A stretch of 64,000 nt of DNA from Caballeronia sordidicola (GTDB taxonomy: Bacteria; Pseudomonadota; Gammaproteobacteria; Burkholderiales; Burkholderiaceae), in contig NZ_JNFG01000018.1 in the NCBI RefSeq assembly GCF_000729995.1, positions 124,001-188,000 of the forward strand. Direction: 5' to 3'. Positions 7,437 to 16,800 of this stretch are shown piece by piece. Each line of letters begins with the position of its first letter. Position 1 is the first letter of the stretch. The notes under the pieces were generated by a model. It searched no databases and was not told the origin of the DNA. It saw nothing but the letters and a program-made list of their open reading frames with translations. The translations under genes and the position numbers were made by a program.

Positions 7437-8162
7437 ATGGAAACCAAAAATCCCTCAAAAATACTCGTAGTCGACGACGATCCCCGTTTGCGCGATCTTT
7501 TGCGACGTTATCTCGGCGAACAGGGCTTTAATGTCTATGTCGCGGAAAATGCGCCGTCAATGAACAAGCTCTGGGTTCGAGAACGTTTCGACCTGCTCGT
7601 GCTCGACCTGATGTTGCCGGGGGAAGACGGACTCTCGATCTGCCGCCGTCTGCGAGGCAGCAACGACCGTACGCCGATCATCATGCTCACCGCGAAAGGC
7701 GAAGACGTCGACCGCATCGTGGGCCTGGAAATGGGCGCGGACGATTATTTGCCGAAGCCGTTCAACCCGCGCGAGCTCGTCGCGCGGATTCATGCGGTGC
7801 TGCGTCGCCAGTCACCGTCGGAACTGCCGGGTGCGCCGTCTGAAACCACCGAAGTCTTTGAATTCGGCGAGTTCGCTTTAAATCTCGCCACGCGGACGCT
7901 GACCAAGAATGGCCAGGAAATTCCGCTGACCACCGGCGAATTCTCAGTGCTCAAAGTATTCGCGCGACATCCGCGTGCGCCGCTGTCGCGTGAAAAGCTG
8001 ATGGAACTGGCGCGCGGCCGTGAATACGAAGTCTTCGACCGCAGTCTCGATGTGCAGATCTCAAGGTTGCGCAAGCTGATCGAGCCGGACCCGAGCAGCC
8101 CGCGTTTTATCCAGACGGTGTGGGGTCTCGGTTACGTCTTCATCCCCGATGGCGCAGCCTGA
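7437..8162 (+). CDS. ompR: OmpR-family response regulator
   Basis: This 241-residue regulator has a receiver domain with the acidic pocket (VVDDD, residues 11-15), phosphoacceptor Asp57 in LLVLDLMLPGEDG and Lys107 in YLPKPFNP, then a winged-helix DNA-binding domain from about residue 140 (LTTGEFSVLKVF, DVQISRLRKLIEPDP, IQTVWGLGYVFIP). The sequence is very close to OmpR/RisA-type regulators of envelope and osmotic responses. The histidine kinase gene follows by 67 bases. Nearby export genes are not known targets. Gene symbol by similarity in pattern; the Bordetella equivalent is called risA. Confidence 0.93.
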   Translation: METKNPSKILVVDDDPRLRDLLRRYLGEQGFNVYVAENAPSMNKLWVRERFDLLVLDLMLPGEDGLSICRRLRGSNDRTPIIMLTAKGEDVDRIVGLEMGADDYLPKPFNPRELVARIHAVLRRQSPSELPGAPSETTEVFEFGEFALNLATRTLTKNGQEIPLTTGEFSVLKVFARHPRAPLSREKLMELARGREYEVFDRSLDVQISRLRKLIEPDPSSPRFIQTVWGLGYVFIPDGAA

Positions 8163-8229
8163 TTGAGTTCTGATCGAATACTGGCAAACGCGCCGTGTGC
8201 GCGCCACAAGCGAAAAGTATCAACGAACC

Positions 8230-9588
8230 ATGCGGATTGACAGGCGGCTACTGACGCTCGCGTTCGGCGGCCTGTTCTGGCGGACCTTCGCCTTGATCGC
8301 GCTGCTGATCGCGGTCAGCATCGCCGCATGGTTCCAGAGCTTTCGCGTGATCGAACGCGAACCGCGTGCACAGCGCGTGGCGCTTCAACTCGTCGCAGTC
8401 GTCAAGCTCACACGTACCGCCCTCCTTTATTCCGATCCCGACCTGCGACGCGCGTTGCTGCAGGATCTGGAAAGCAATGAAGGCGTGCGTGTGTACCCGC
8501 GCGAAACCACCGATAAATATCGCCTGCAGCCCGACGAGTCGCTGAACCGGTTGATCGAGCACGACGTGCGCGGCCGGCTTGGCAACGACACGGTGATCGC
8601 GCAATCGGTCAACGATATCCCGGGCGTGTGGATCAGCTTCAAGATCGACGACGATGATTACTGGGTCGCGCTCGACCGAGATCAACTCGATAACGTCACC
8701 GGCCTGCAATGGGCCGGCTGGGGCGTCTTTGCGCTGGCGCTGTCGCTATTCGGCGCGGCGTTCATTACCAGTCTTGTGAACCGGCCGTTCGCGCGGCTTG
8801 CGCTGGCGGCGCGCAGGGTCGGCTCGGGGCAATCGCCCGAGCCGTTGCCTGAGCGCGGCATGGGCGTGGCCGCCGAAACCAATCGCAGTTTCAACCAGAT
8901 GGTGCAGGACCTCGAGCAACTCGACGCCGACCGCGCGCTGATGCTCGCGGGCATCTCGCACGACTTGCGCACGCCGCTTGCACGCTTGCGGCTCGAAACC
9001 GAAATGAGCCCTTCGGACGAAGCGACGAAACTTGCGATGGTCGATGACATCGAACAGATGGACATGATTATCGGGCGCTTTCTCGACTACGCCCGGCCGA
9101 TGCAGCGCATGGCAGAAACCGTCGATCTCTCGCTGATCGGCGGTGAAATGGCCGCGCGTTTCTACGCGGAAGACGGTGTGCTGATGAAGACCGACCTGGC
9201 CCAGGGTGCGAACATTGAAGGCGACCCCACTGACGTTCGGCGCGTGATTGGTAATTTGTTGGAGAACGCGCGCAAATACGGGCGCAGCGCGGTCGACGAT
9301 ATCGCCAGGATCACCCTGCAAACGCGGGTCAATCACGGCCGCGTTGAACTGTCCGTGCTGGATGAAGGGCGCGGCATTCCCGAAGATCAGGTTGCGCTGA
9401 TTACGCGGCCGTTTTACCGCGTGGACACGGCCCGCACGCAGGCCAACGGCACCGGGCTCGGCATGGCGATCGTGCAGCGGCTCGTCACCCGGCAGCGCGG
9501 CACGCTGCGCTTGCGCAACCGCCATCCGCATGCGGGTTTCGAAGTGACCATCGACTTCCCGGCGATGGAAAAACGCACTTTCCGCTAA
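8230..9588 (+). CDS. envZ: EnvZ/RisS-type sensor histidine kinase
   Basis: The 452-residue protein has two transmembrane segments (about residues 20-36 and 160-182) around a periplasmic domain of roughly 120 residues, then a HAMP linker (NRPFARLALAARRVGSG), the phosphorylated His244 in GISHDLRTPLARLR, the N box NLLENARKYG and the ATPase G boxes DEGRGIPED and GTGLGMAIV. It phosphorylates and dephosphorylates the OmpR-like partner upstream. The ATG at 8230 gives the usual MRIDRRLLTLAF start; an in-frame GTG at 8197 would add eleven residues. Confidence 0.92.
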   Translation: MRIDRRLLTLAFGGLFWRTFALIALLIAVSIAAWFQSFRVIEREPRAQRVALQLVAVVKLTRTALLYSDPDLRRALLQDLESNEGVRVYPRETTDKYRLQPDESLNRLIEHDVRGRLGNDTVIAQSVNDIPGVWISFKIDDDDYWVALDRDQLDNVTGLQWAGWGVFALALSLFGAAFITSLVNRPFARLALAARRVGSGQSPEPLPERGMGVAAETNRSFNQMVQDLEQLDADRALMLAGISHDLRTPLARLRLETEMSPSDEATKLAMVDDIEQMDMIIGRFLDYARPMQRMAETVDLSLIGGEMAARFYAEDGVLMKTDLAQGANIEGDPTDVRRVIGNLLENARKYGRSAVDDIARITLQTRVNHGRVELSVLDEGRGIPEDQVALITRPFYRVDTARTQANGTGLGMAIVQRLVTRQRGTLRLRNRHPHAGFEVTIDFPAMEKRTFR

Positions 9589-9654
9589 AGCGATCGTTTC
9601 ACAAAAATGCTATCGGTCTATTCGTTAAAAGCTATCCATCTCATTAGTCAAAAA

Positions 9655-9686
9655 CTATTGAAATGAATATTTAATAGAGGTATAGT
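9655..9686 (+). promoter_or_regulatory. Sigma-70 promoter of ahpC with overlapping inverted repeat
   Basis: TTGAAA (9658-9663) and TATAGT (9681-9686) are 17 bases apart, an excellent promoter match, giving a start near 9693 and a leader of about 110 bases. An inverted repeat CTATT...AATAG (9655-9677) covers the -35 box and spacer and could bind a repressor. Further CTAT words at 9610, 9618 and 9632 do not have the 11-base spacing of a classical OxyR site. Confidence 0.65.
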
Positions 9687-9802
9687 AAGGATCGCTCAAC
9701 GCAGTCATCAGCTTCTCATGCAAGTTTGATGCTGCGTCATGTGAGCGTTACAGCGATCCGTTAGTCTTGATTTCCTCTTCCAACGAACACAGGAGTATTC
9801 AT

Positions 9803-10351
9803 ATGAAGACCGTGGGCGATAAAGTTGAAGCGTTTACCGTTACTGCTGCAAAGCCGGGTTTCAATCATCACGAAGAAAATGGCGTGTCGGCGTTCGAAGA
9901 CATCACGGAACAGTCGTTCCCTGGCAAGTGGAAGATCCTGTACTTCTACCCGAAGGATTTCACGTTCGTTTGCCCGACGGAAATCGTCGAATTCGGCAAG
10001 CTGAACAGCGATTTCGCCGATCGCGATGCAGTGTTGCTCGGCGGCAGCGTAGACAACGAATTCGTGAAACTGGCCTGGCGCCGGGAGCACAAGGACCTGA
10101 GCAAGCTGAACCACTATTCGTTCGGCGATGTGAAGGGCGAGTTGATCGACCAGCTCGGCATCCGTGACAAGGAAGCGGGCGTGGCGCTACGCGCAACGTT
10201 CGTTATCGACCCGGACAATGTGATCCAGCACGTATCGGTGAACAACCTGAACGTGGGCCGCAATCCGGAAGAAATCCTGCGTATTCTCGACGGCCTGCAA
10301 ACGGACGAACTGTGCCCGTGCAATCGCGCTGTCGGCGGTTCGACGCTGTAA
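9803..10351 (+). CDS. ahpC: Alkyl hydroperoxide reductase subunit C (peroxiredoxin)
   Basis: This 182-residue two-Cys peroxiredoxin reduces organic and hydrogen peroxides in the cytoplasm. The peroxidatic Cys57 is in DFTFVCPTEIVEF, and the C-terminal ELCPCNRAVGG carries Cys171 and Cys173. The CPC tail is the arrangement known from mycobacterial-type AhpC, which is reduced through AhpD rather than AhpF, and ahpD does follow here. The ATG at 9803 has AGGAG at 9791 and yields MKTVGDKV; an upstream in-frame ATG is not needed. Confidence 0.95.
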   Translation: MKTVGDKVEAFTVTAAKPGFNHHEENGVSAFEDITEQSFPGKWKILYFYPKDFTFVCPTEIVEFGKLNSDFADRDAVLLGGSVDNEFVKLAWRREHKDLSKLNHYSFGDVKGELIDQLGIRDKEAGVALRATFVIDPDNVIQHVSVNNLNVGRNPEEILRILDGLQTDELCPCNRAVGGSTL

Positions 10352-10386
10352 GTTGTATCGGCGGAGGGCCTGATGGCCTTCGCGCT

Positions 10387-10431
10387 AGCCCGTCAGCTTT
10401 CCGAGTCAAGCTCGAGCCGGCGGGCTTTTTT
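10387..10431 (+). terminator. Intrinsic terminator between ahpC and ahpD
   Basis: AGCCCG (10387-10392) pairs with CGGGCT (10421-10426), an inner AGCTT/AAGCT stem forms within, and six T residues follow. It ends 26 bases before ahpD, so it probably trims ahpC mRNA and lets through only part of the transcription to ahpD. Confidence 0.65.
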
Positions 10432-10456
10432 ATCGCTGATCAGATAGGAGAAATTT

Positions 10457-10981
10457 ATGGAATTCCTCGCATCGATTAAAGAACTGATTCCTGACTATGC
10501 CAAAGACATCCGCCTGAACGTGGATGGAACGATCGCGCGTTCCTCGCTGGAAGGCAATGACGCCGTGGGCGTTGCGCTGGCCGCAGCCTACGCGGCGAAG
10601 GCTACAAAGATTGTCGCGTTGATTCGCGCGGCGGGCGTGTTGTCGGCCGAGGAAACGAATGGCGCGTTGACCGCAGCCGCGTTGATGGGCATGAACAACG
10701 TCTGGTATCCGTACCTGGAAATGGCCGATAACGGCGATCTGAAGACGCAGCCCGCCGCGTTGCGGATGAATGCGTACGCAACGCACGGCGGAGTCGATAA
10801 GCGGCGCTTCGAGATGTATGCGCTGGCCGCATCGATTGTTGGAAAATGCCACTTTTGCGTGAAGTCGCACTACGAGAATCTCGTTGGTGAGGGAATGAGC
10901 ACGACGCAATTGCGGGATGTCGGGCGAATTGCTGCCGTGATCAACGCGGCTCAACTGGCGATTACTGCTGAAGGGAAGTAA
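10457..10981 (+). CDS. ahpD: Alkyl hydroperoxidase AhpD
   Basis: The 174-residue protein belongs to the carboxymuconolactone decarboxylase-like AhpD family. The redox motif GKCHFCVKSHYENL carries Cys131, Cys134 and His138. In the mycobacterial system AhpD transfers electrons from a lipoyl protein to AhpC; the CPC tail of the upstream AhpC fits this. A GGAG ribosome-binding site (ATAGGAGAAATTT) precedes the ATG. Confidence 0.93.
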   Translation: MEFLASIKELIPDYAKDIRLNVDGTIARSSLEGNDAVGVALAAAYAAKATKIVALIRAAGVLSAEETNGALTAAALMGMNNVWYPYLEMADNGDLKTQPAALRMNAYATHGGVDKRRFEMYALAASIVGKCHFCVKSHYENLVGEGMSTTQLRDVGRIAAVINAAQLAITAEGK

Positions 10982-11196
10982 GCGGGAGCGCTCGCGCCGG
11001 TAGACAGATCAGGCTCTGCCGGTCGCGCATTGCGTCGAAACTGAGCGTTGCTGTCGAATATAAGCACGATGGGCTTCGACACAGCGCTTTGCACGGAGCC
11101 GGGCCGAGTGGTTGGAGTTATGCAATTCAGCCAGCACCTCCTGATCCACTCGACTCCAGATCCTGCGTGCGGAAATTGCGGTTGCGACGTACCGGG

Positions 11197-11994
11197 TTAC
11201 TTCGGCATTGCCAAATTCAAGAACGGGATCGCCGTTCCAGACCATTGCGCAGGCAGTTGGCCGTTCCATTTTTTGATTGCTTCGAGCGCAATAAACTTGT
11301 CTCCGCCCTGCTCTTCCAGCGCCTTCGCTTCGATCGCCGACGCCTTCGCACGTCCTTCGGCTTCCACGACCCGTTGGTCTGTTTGAATCCGGGCTGTTTC
11401 GAGCGTTTGTTCGGCAGTCAGCTTGTTTTGACCGGCCACTACTTTCTGACGCACCGCGTCCGCAAACTGTGGATCAAAGTGAAAATTCTGCACGTTGATA
11501 TCGGATACAAGAATGTGATATTTGGCGAGTTTTTGGGTGAGTACAGTCACTACATCGCCTGATACCGCGGATCGTCTGGTCACCAGTTCCTCAGCCGTGT
11601 ACCGGGAAGTTACCGCCTTGAAGGACTCGTAGAGCGCAGGGATGATGAACTTTGCTTCAATGTCCCCATCACCGCCAAAGTTGTTATAGAGGTACGGCGC
11701 GTAGGCCGCGTCGTATTCATAGTTCAACGTCAGATCCTCGAATACTTCCTGAAGGTCTGACGTGCCGCCTTCCGCTTTCTGAGCCCCTGCGGATTGAAAC
11801 CGTACGTTGAAGTCGTATACCGATGTCAGCGGGTTCAGAACGTAAAAACCGGGCTTCAACGGTTCCGGGCGAACGGCTCCAAACAACTTTACGACACCCA
11901 CGTGTCCCGCCGGAACCACGTGCGCGCAATTGAACAAGGCGATCGCGAGAATAGCGGCCCCAATGCCGACGGTAACCAGTTTCTTGGAATCCAT
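11197..11994 (-). CDS. Prohibitin-like SPFH/Band 7 membrane protein
   Basis: This 265-residue protein starts with a signal anchor (LVTVGIGAAILAIALFNCAHVV) and continues with an SPFH domain (VPAGHVGVVKLFGAVRPEPLKPGFYVLNPL...). A coiled coil follows (LTAEQTLETARIQTDQRVVEAEGRAKASAIEAKALEEQ, about residues 192-230). Prohibitin homologues form large rings in the membrane that scaffold proteases or organise microdomains. The Cys23 in FNCAHV might be lipidated, although the motif is not a good lipobox. It converges with ahpD and has no operon partner, so its client is unknown. Confidence 0.8.
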   Translation of the reverse strand: MDSKKLVTVGIGAAILAIALFNCAHVVPAGHVGVVKLFGAVRPEPLKPGFYVLNPLTSVYDFNVRFQSAGAQKAEGGTSDLQEVFEDLTLNYEYDAAYAPYLYNNFGGDGDIEAKFIIPALYESFKAVTSRYTAEELVTRRSAVSGDVVTVLTQKLAKYHILVSDINVQNFHFDPQFADAVRQKVVAGQNKLTAEQTLETARIQTDQRVVEAEGRAKASAIEAKALEEQGGDKFIALEAIKKWNGQLPAQWSGTAIPFLNLAMPK

Positions 11995-12441
11995 TTTTAA
12001 TTTCTCTTTTTGTAAATTTCTGCAGTGCTGACTACTGGAAATTATCTAGTGGCCGCGTCCTAGACGATATTTCAGCCTTTCAACCCAAAGCGAGATTTGC
12101 GAAAAGGAACCGGCGATGACTGAAAACATTGCCGACTTGTCCTTTCGACTTCGAATCGCAGCAACAACGATCTCGTAGACGCGAGAAGACATATACCGCA
12201 AGCACGACCGTCAGCATTCTCACCGCGACAATATTTTCCAAAATGCAACGCTTTATGTTTTTGATCTGGTAGCGGAGCAGGTCTGAGCGGTACGCGGGCG
12301 AAGAGCAGTACTGCGCACTAAAGAAACGGTTTGGCACGAGCTGCGCCTGCGGCGACCACACAAGCGCCATTACCGGATCGCATTCACCGCCGGCAAACCG
12401 TGCCTATCGGCCGGCGCGAGCAAATCCACCCCTCAAACAAT
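11995..12441. other. Intergenic region without a supported gene
   Basis: About 450 bases between the prohibitin-like gene and ispF, containing the promoter region of the former. A 96-codon minus-strand frame (12080-12370) has odd composition, no visible ribosome-binding site and no recognisable motif, so it is not called. No terminator hairpin with a T-run was seen. Confidence 0.6.
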
Positions 12442-12933
12442 CTAGGCGTCGATACCCGTACGCATCAACAACACAGCAGCCTGCGCCTCGATCCCTTCCT
12501 TGCGCCCCAGATACCCCAGCTTCTCATTCGTCTTGGCTTTCACATTCACGCGAGTCAGCGGCAACTCGAGATCTTCAGCAATATTCGCCCGGATCGCTTC
12601 GATAAACGGCGCAAGCTTCGGCGCCTGCGCAATCACCGTCGAATCGACATTCATGATCGCGAAGCCGGCTTCGGAGACTCTTGAAAAAGCCTCGCGCAGC
12701 AGCACCCGGCTGTCCGCCCCGGCAAAATCAGCATCCGTATCCGGAAAATGCCGGCCGATATCGCCCATCGCTGCAGCGCCGAACAGTGCATCCGTAATCG
12801 CGTGCAGCAGCACATCGGCATCCGAATGTCCGAGCAGCCCGCGCTCGTAGGGAATGGTGACCCCACCGATGATGAGCGGCCGGCCTTCGACCAATTGGTG
12901 AACGTCGTAGCCTTGTCCGATTCTGAAATCCAT
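12442..12933 (-). CDS. ispF: 2-C-methyl-D-erythritol 2,4-cyclodiphosphate synthase
   Basis: IspF cyclises CDP-methylerythritol 2-phosphate with release of CMP in the MEP isoprenoid pathway. The 163-residue length is standard. The metal ligands are Asp10 and His12 (GYDVHQL) and His44 (HSDADVLLHAI); other conserved parts are GDIGRHFPDTD and the C-terminal VNVKAKTNEKLGYLGRKEGI. The ATG at 12933 gives the normal N-terminus MDFRIGQGYD; the open frame continues upstream without significance. It follows ispD by 59 bases, the common ispDF order. Confidence 0.96.
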   Translation of the reverse strand: MDFRIGQGYDVHQLVEGRPLIIGGVTIPYERGLLGHSDADVLLHAITDALFGAAAMGDIGRHFPDTDADFAGADSRVLLREAFSRVSEAGFAIMNVDSTVIAQAPKLAPFIEAIRANIAEDLELPLTRVNVKAKTNEKLGYLGRKEGIEAQAAVLLMRTGIDA

Positions 12934-12992
12934 CGATAGTCCTAGAAAGTAGAAAGCAACTGCATCAAACCGCTGATTCAAGCACTGCTGCG

Positions 12993-13706
12993 TCAAGCAC
13001 CGCCGAGCATAGCCGACGCCAGCGCGAAATCTTCCGGATACGTCACCTTGAAATTGCGCAGGCTTCCCTGAATCAGCCGCGGCGCATGCCCGAGCCACTC
13101 GATGGCGCTGGCTTCGTCGGTGAGATCGTGGCCGTCCTGCTGCGCGCGCGTGATCGCATCGCGCAACATCCCCAAGCGGAACATCTGCGGCGTCTGTGCC
13201 TGCCACAAGCCGTTCCGCGACTCGGTGCTGGCAATGCGCCCTTCTGTGTGTGCCACACCTTCAGCCTCGATCCGCTTGAGCGTGTCAGCCACCGGCAGCG
13301 CCAGAATTCCGCCGACTGGGTCGTTCTTCAACTCACCCACCAGCCTGCGGACCATCTCAGGCGTGAGCCCGGGGCGCGCGGCGTCGTGCACCAGCACCCA
13401 GTCGTCGTCGCGCGCACCGAAACCGGTCAGCGCAGCCAGGCCGTTGAACACCGACGCTTGCCGCGTCGTGCCGCCACAGCGTTGCACGGCGAAGCGCAAG
13501 CCGGCGAAACGGCGGTCATCGAAATGATGATCGCCCGGCGCGAGCACGACCAGCGTCTGGGCGAATTCGGAACAGGCGTCGAAAGCGGCGAGCGAATAAC
13601 GCAGCATCGGATGGCGGCCGATAGTCTGGTATTGCTTCGGCATCGGTGCACCGGAACGGCTGCCGGAACCGGCGCACGGGATGAGGGCGAACAGGCGGGA
13701 AGTCAC
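12993..13706 (-). CDS. ispD: 2-C-methyl-D-erythritol 4-phosphate cytidylyltransferase
   Basis: IspD transfers CMP from CTP to methylerythritol 4-phosphate. The 237-residue protein has the nucleotide-binding loop IPCAGSGSRSGAPMPKQYQ (CTP-binding Arg and Lys), VLVHDAARP with the catalytic Asp region, and TQTP-like QAQTPQMFRLGML. First gene of an ispD-ispF unit, divergent from mfd; its product feeds IspE, whose gene is outside the window. Confidence 0.95.
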   Translation of the reverse strand: MTSRLFALIPCAGSGSRSGAPMPKQYQTIGRHPMLRYSLAAFDACSEFAQTLVVLAPGDHHFDDRRFAGLRFAVQRCGGTTRQASVFNGLAALTGFGARDDDWVLVHDAARPGLTPEMVRRLVGELKNDPVGGILALPVADTLKRIEAEGVAHTEGRIASTESRNGLWQAQTPQMFRLGMLRDAITRAQQDGHDLTDEASAIEWLGHAPRLIQGSLRNFKVTYPEDFALASAMLGGA

Positions 13707-13816
13707 GAGTTGAAAACGCCCAAGTCAAAAGTGAAGCCCGGATTTTATAATAGGTCCATCGCGACCATGCCGGTCCCGCGTGCACTTTCGCACGCGAACG
13801 GTTCCCCGCACACTTT

Positions 13817-16800
13817 ATGCCTTCAAAAGCCGTCAGTTTGCAGTCAACGTCCCCTATCGCACTCGTCAAAGCCGGTCAGCGCTTTGCCTTCGATGGCGCC
13901 ACCGGTTCCTCCGACGCGCTCGCCCTGGCACGCTACCACCTGGCTTTTCGCGAAAAAGTCCCGTTATTGGTCGTCATGTGCGCGAGCGCCGTCGATTCGC
14001 AACGTCTCGCGGTCGAAATTCCGTTTTTCGCGCCGGAGGCCCGGGTAAGGCTTTTGCCCGACTGGGAAACGCTGCCGTACGACACTTTTTCGCCCCATCA
14101 GGACCTGGTTTCGGCACGGCTGGCGACGCTGCACGACTTGGGCGAAGGCCGCTGCGACATCCTGCTAGTGCCCGCGACGACCGCGCTGTATCGGATGCCG
14201 CCGGCATCGTTTCTGGCTGCGTATACGTTTTCGTTCACGCAAGGCGAGCGGCTGAACGAGGCGAAACTGAAAAGCCAGTTGACGCTGGCCGGCTACGAGC
14301 ATGTAAGCCAGGTCGTGCGTCCGGGCGAATATTGCGTGCGCGGCTCGCTCCTCGACCTGTATCCGATGGGCTCGCCGCTACCATACCGGATCGATTTATT
14401 CGACGATCAGGTCGATTCCATCCGCGCCTTCGATCCCGACACGCAGCGCAGCCTGTATCCCGTGCGCGATGTGCGCCTGCTGCCCGGCCGCGAATTTCCC
14501 TTCGATGAACCCGCGCGCACCGCGTTCCGCAGCCGCTGGCGCGAGGTGTTCGAGGGTGATCCAAGCCGTTCGTCTATCTACAAGGACATCGGCAATGGCG
14601 TGCCGGCAGCGGGTATCGAGTATTACCTGCCGCTGTTCTTCGACGAAACCGCCACGCTGTTCCATTATTTGCCGCAAGACGCGCAACTGGCGTTCGTCGG
14701 CGACATGGACGCGGCCATCAAGCGCTTCACGAACGACACACGGCAGCGCTACAACTTTTTGTCGCACGATCGCGAGCGGCCGCTGCTCGAACCGCAGCGC
14801 CTGTTTCTCAGCGACGACGATTTTTTCTCGTTCGCCAAACCGTTCGCGCAGATCAAGTTTCCTGCCACGCCCGAGGGTGGCTGGGCAGTCCCGTTGCCCG
14901 GTATGGCGATCGATCGTCACGCCGAAGAGCCGTTGCTCGCGCTGCGTCACTATCTGGAGCAGACGCCGAATCGCGTGTTGTTCGCAACCGAATCTGCCGG
15001 CCGCCGCGAGACGATCCAGCAACTGCTCTCCGATAACGGCCTGCGCGCAACGCTCGACGATACCTTCCAGGATTGGCTGACCGGCGACAACAAATTCTCG
15101 CTCGGCGTAGCGCCGCTCGCGAACGGCTTTGCGCTGCCGGGCGAAGGCATCTCGATCATCACCGAGACGGAGCTATACGGGCAGCTCACGCGACGTGCGG
15201 GACGGCGTCGGCAGGAGCAGGCGAGCAACGTCGATTCGATGGTGCGCGACCTCTCCGAGCTGAAAATCGGCGATCCGGTCGTGCATACGCAGCATGGTAT
15301 TGGGCGCTACATGGGCCTGGTATCGATGGATCTGGGTGAAGGCGAAACCGAGTTCCTGCATCTCGAATACCAGAACGAAAGCAAGCTGTACGTGCCGGTC
15401 GCCCAGTTGCACGTGATCTCGCGCTACAGCGGCGCGGACCCGGAAAGCGCGCCGTTGCACGCGCTCGGTTCCGGCCAGTGGGATAAAGCGAAGCGCAAGG
15501 CCGCGCAGCAAATCCGCGATACCGCCGCCGAACTGCTCAATCTTTACGCGCGCCGAGCGCTGCGCGAGGGTCATTCGTTCCCACTCGAAGCGCGCGATTA
15601 CGCGAAGTTCGCGGAGAGTTTCGGCTTCGAGGAAACGCCCGATCAGGCCGCAGCGATTACCGCTGTGATCGGCGATATGACCAGCGGCAAGCCGATGGAC
15701 CGGCTAGTCTGCGGCGACGTCGGTTTCGGCAAGACGGAAGTGGCGCTGCGTGCGGCGTTTATCGCGGTGATGGGCGGTAAGCAGGTCGCGATTCTTTCAC
15801 CGACCACGCTGCTTGCCGAACAGCACACGAACACGTTCAGCGACCGGTTCTCCGACTGGCCGGTGAAGATTGCCGAGTTGTCGCGCTTCAAGAGCACGAA
15901 GGAAGTGGCGGCATCGATTCAGGCAATCAACGAAGGCACCATCGATATTGTGATCGGCACGCACAAGCTGCTCTCCACCGATGTCGTGTTCAAGCGGCTC
16001 GGGCTGGTGATCATCGACGAGGAGCATAGGTTCGGCGTGCGTCAGAAGGAGGCGTTGAAAGCGCTGCGCGCGGAAGTCGATGTGCTGACGCTCACCGCTA
16101 CGCCCATCCCCCGCACGCTCGGCATGGCGCTGGAAGGGTTGCGCGACTTCTCGATCATCGCCACCGCGCCGCAAAAGCGCCTCGCGATCAAGACTTTTGT
16201 TCGACGTGAAGAAGACGGCGTGATCCGCGAAGCGATGCTGCGAGAACTGAAGCGCGGCGGCCAGGTTTATTTCCTGCACAACGAAGTCGAGACGATCGAC
16301 AACCGGCGCGCAATGCTTGAAGCGCTGGTGCCTGAAGCGCGTATCGCGGTTGCGCACGGGCAAATGCACGAGCGCGAACTCGAACGCGTGATGCGCGATT
16401 TCGTTGGCCAGCGCGCGAACGTGCTGCTGTGCACGACGATTATCGAAACGGGGATCGACGTGCCGAGCGCCAACACGATCCTGATCCATCGCTCCGATAA
16501 ATTCGGCCTCGCGCAGTTGCATCAATTGCGTGGGCGCGTCGGGCGTTCGCATCATCAGGCATACGCCTATTTGCTGGTTCACGATCCGGCTGCGCTCACG
16601 AAACAGGCGCAGCGGCGGCTGGAGGCCATCCAGCAGATGGAAGAACTCGGTTCGGGCTTCTATCTCGCCATGCACGATTTGGAGATTCGCGGCACGGGCG
16701 AAGTGCTCGGCGACAAACAATCGGGCGAAATCCACGAGATCGGTTTCCAGCTTTACACCGACATGCTCAACGACGCCGTGAGGGCGCTGAAGGAAGGCCG

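Noticed and set aside
9601..9690. Classical OxyR site upstream of ahpC
   Set aside because: CTAT and ATAG words are present, but they are not in the ATAG-N7-CTAT arrangement with an 11-base period.
12080..12370. 96-codon minus-strand frame with a hydrophobic stretch
   Set aside because: Composition unlike neighbours, no ribosome-binding site, no recognisable family.
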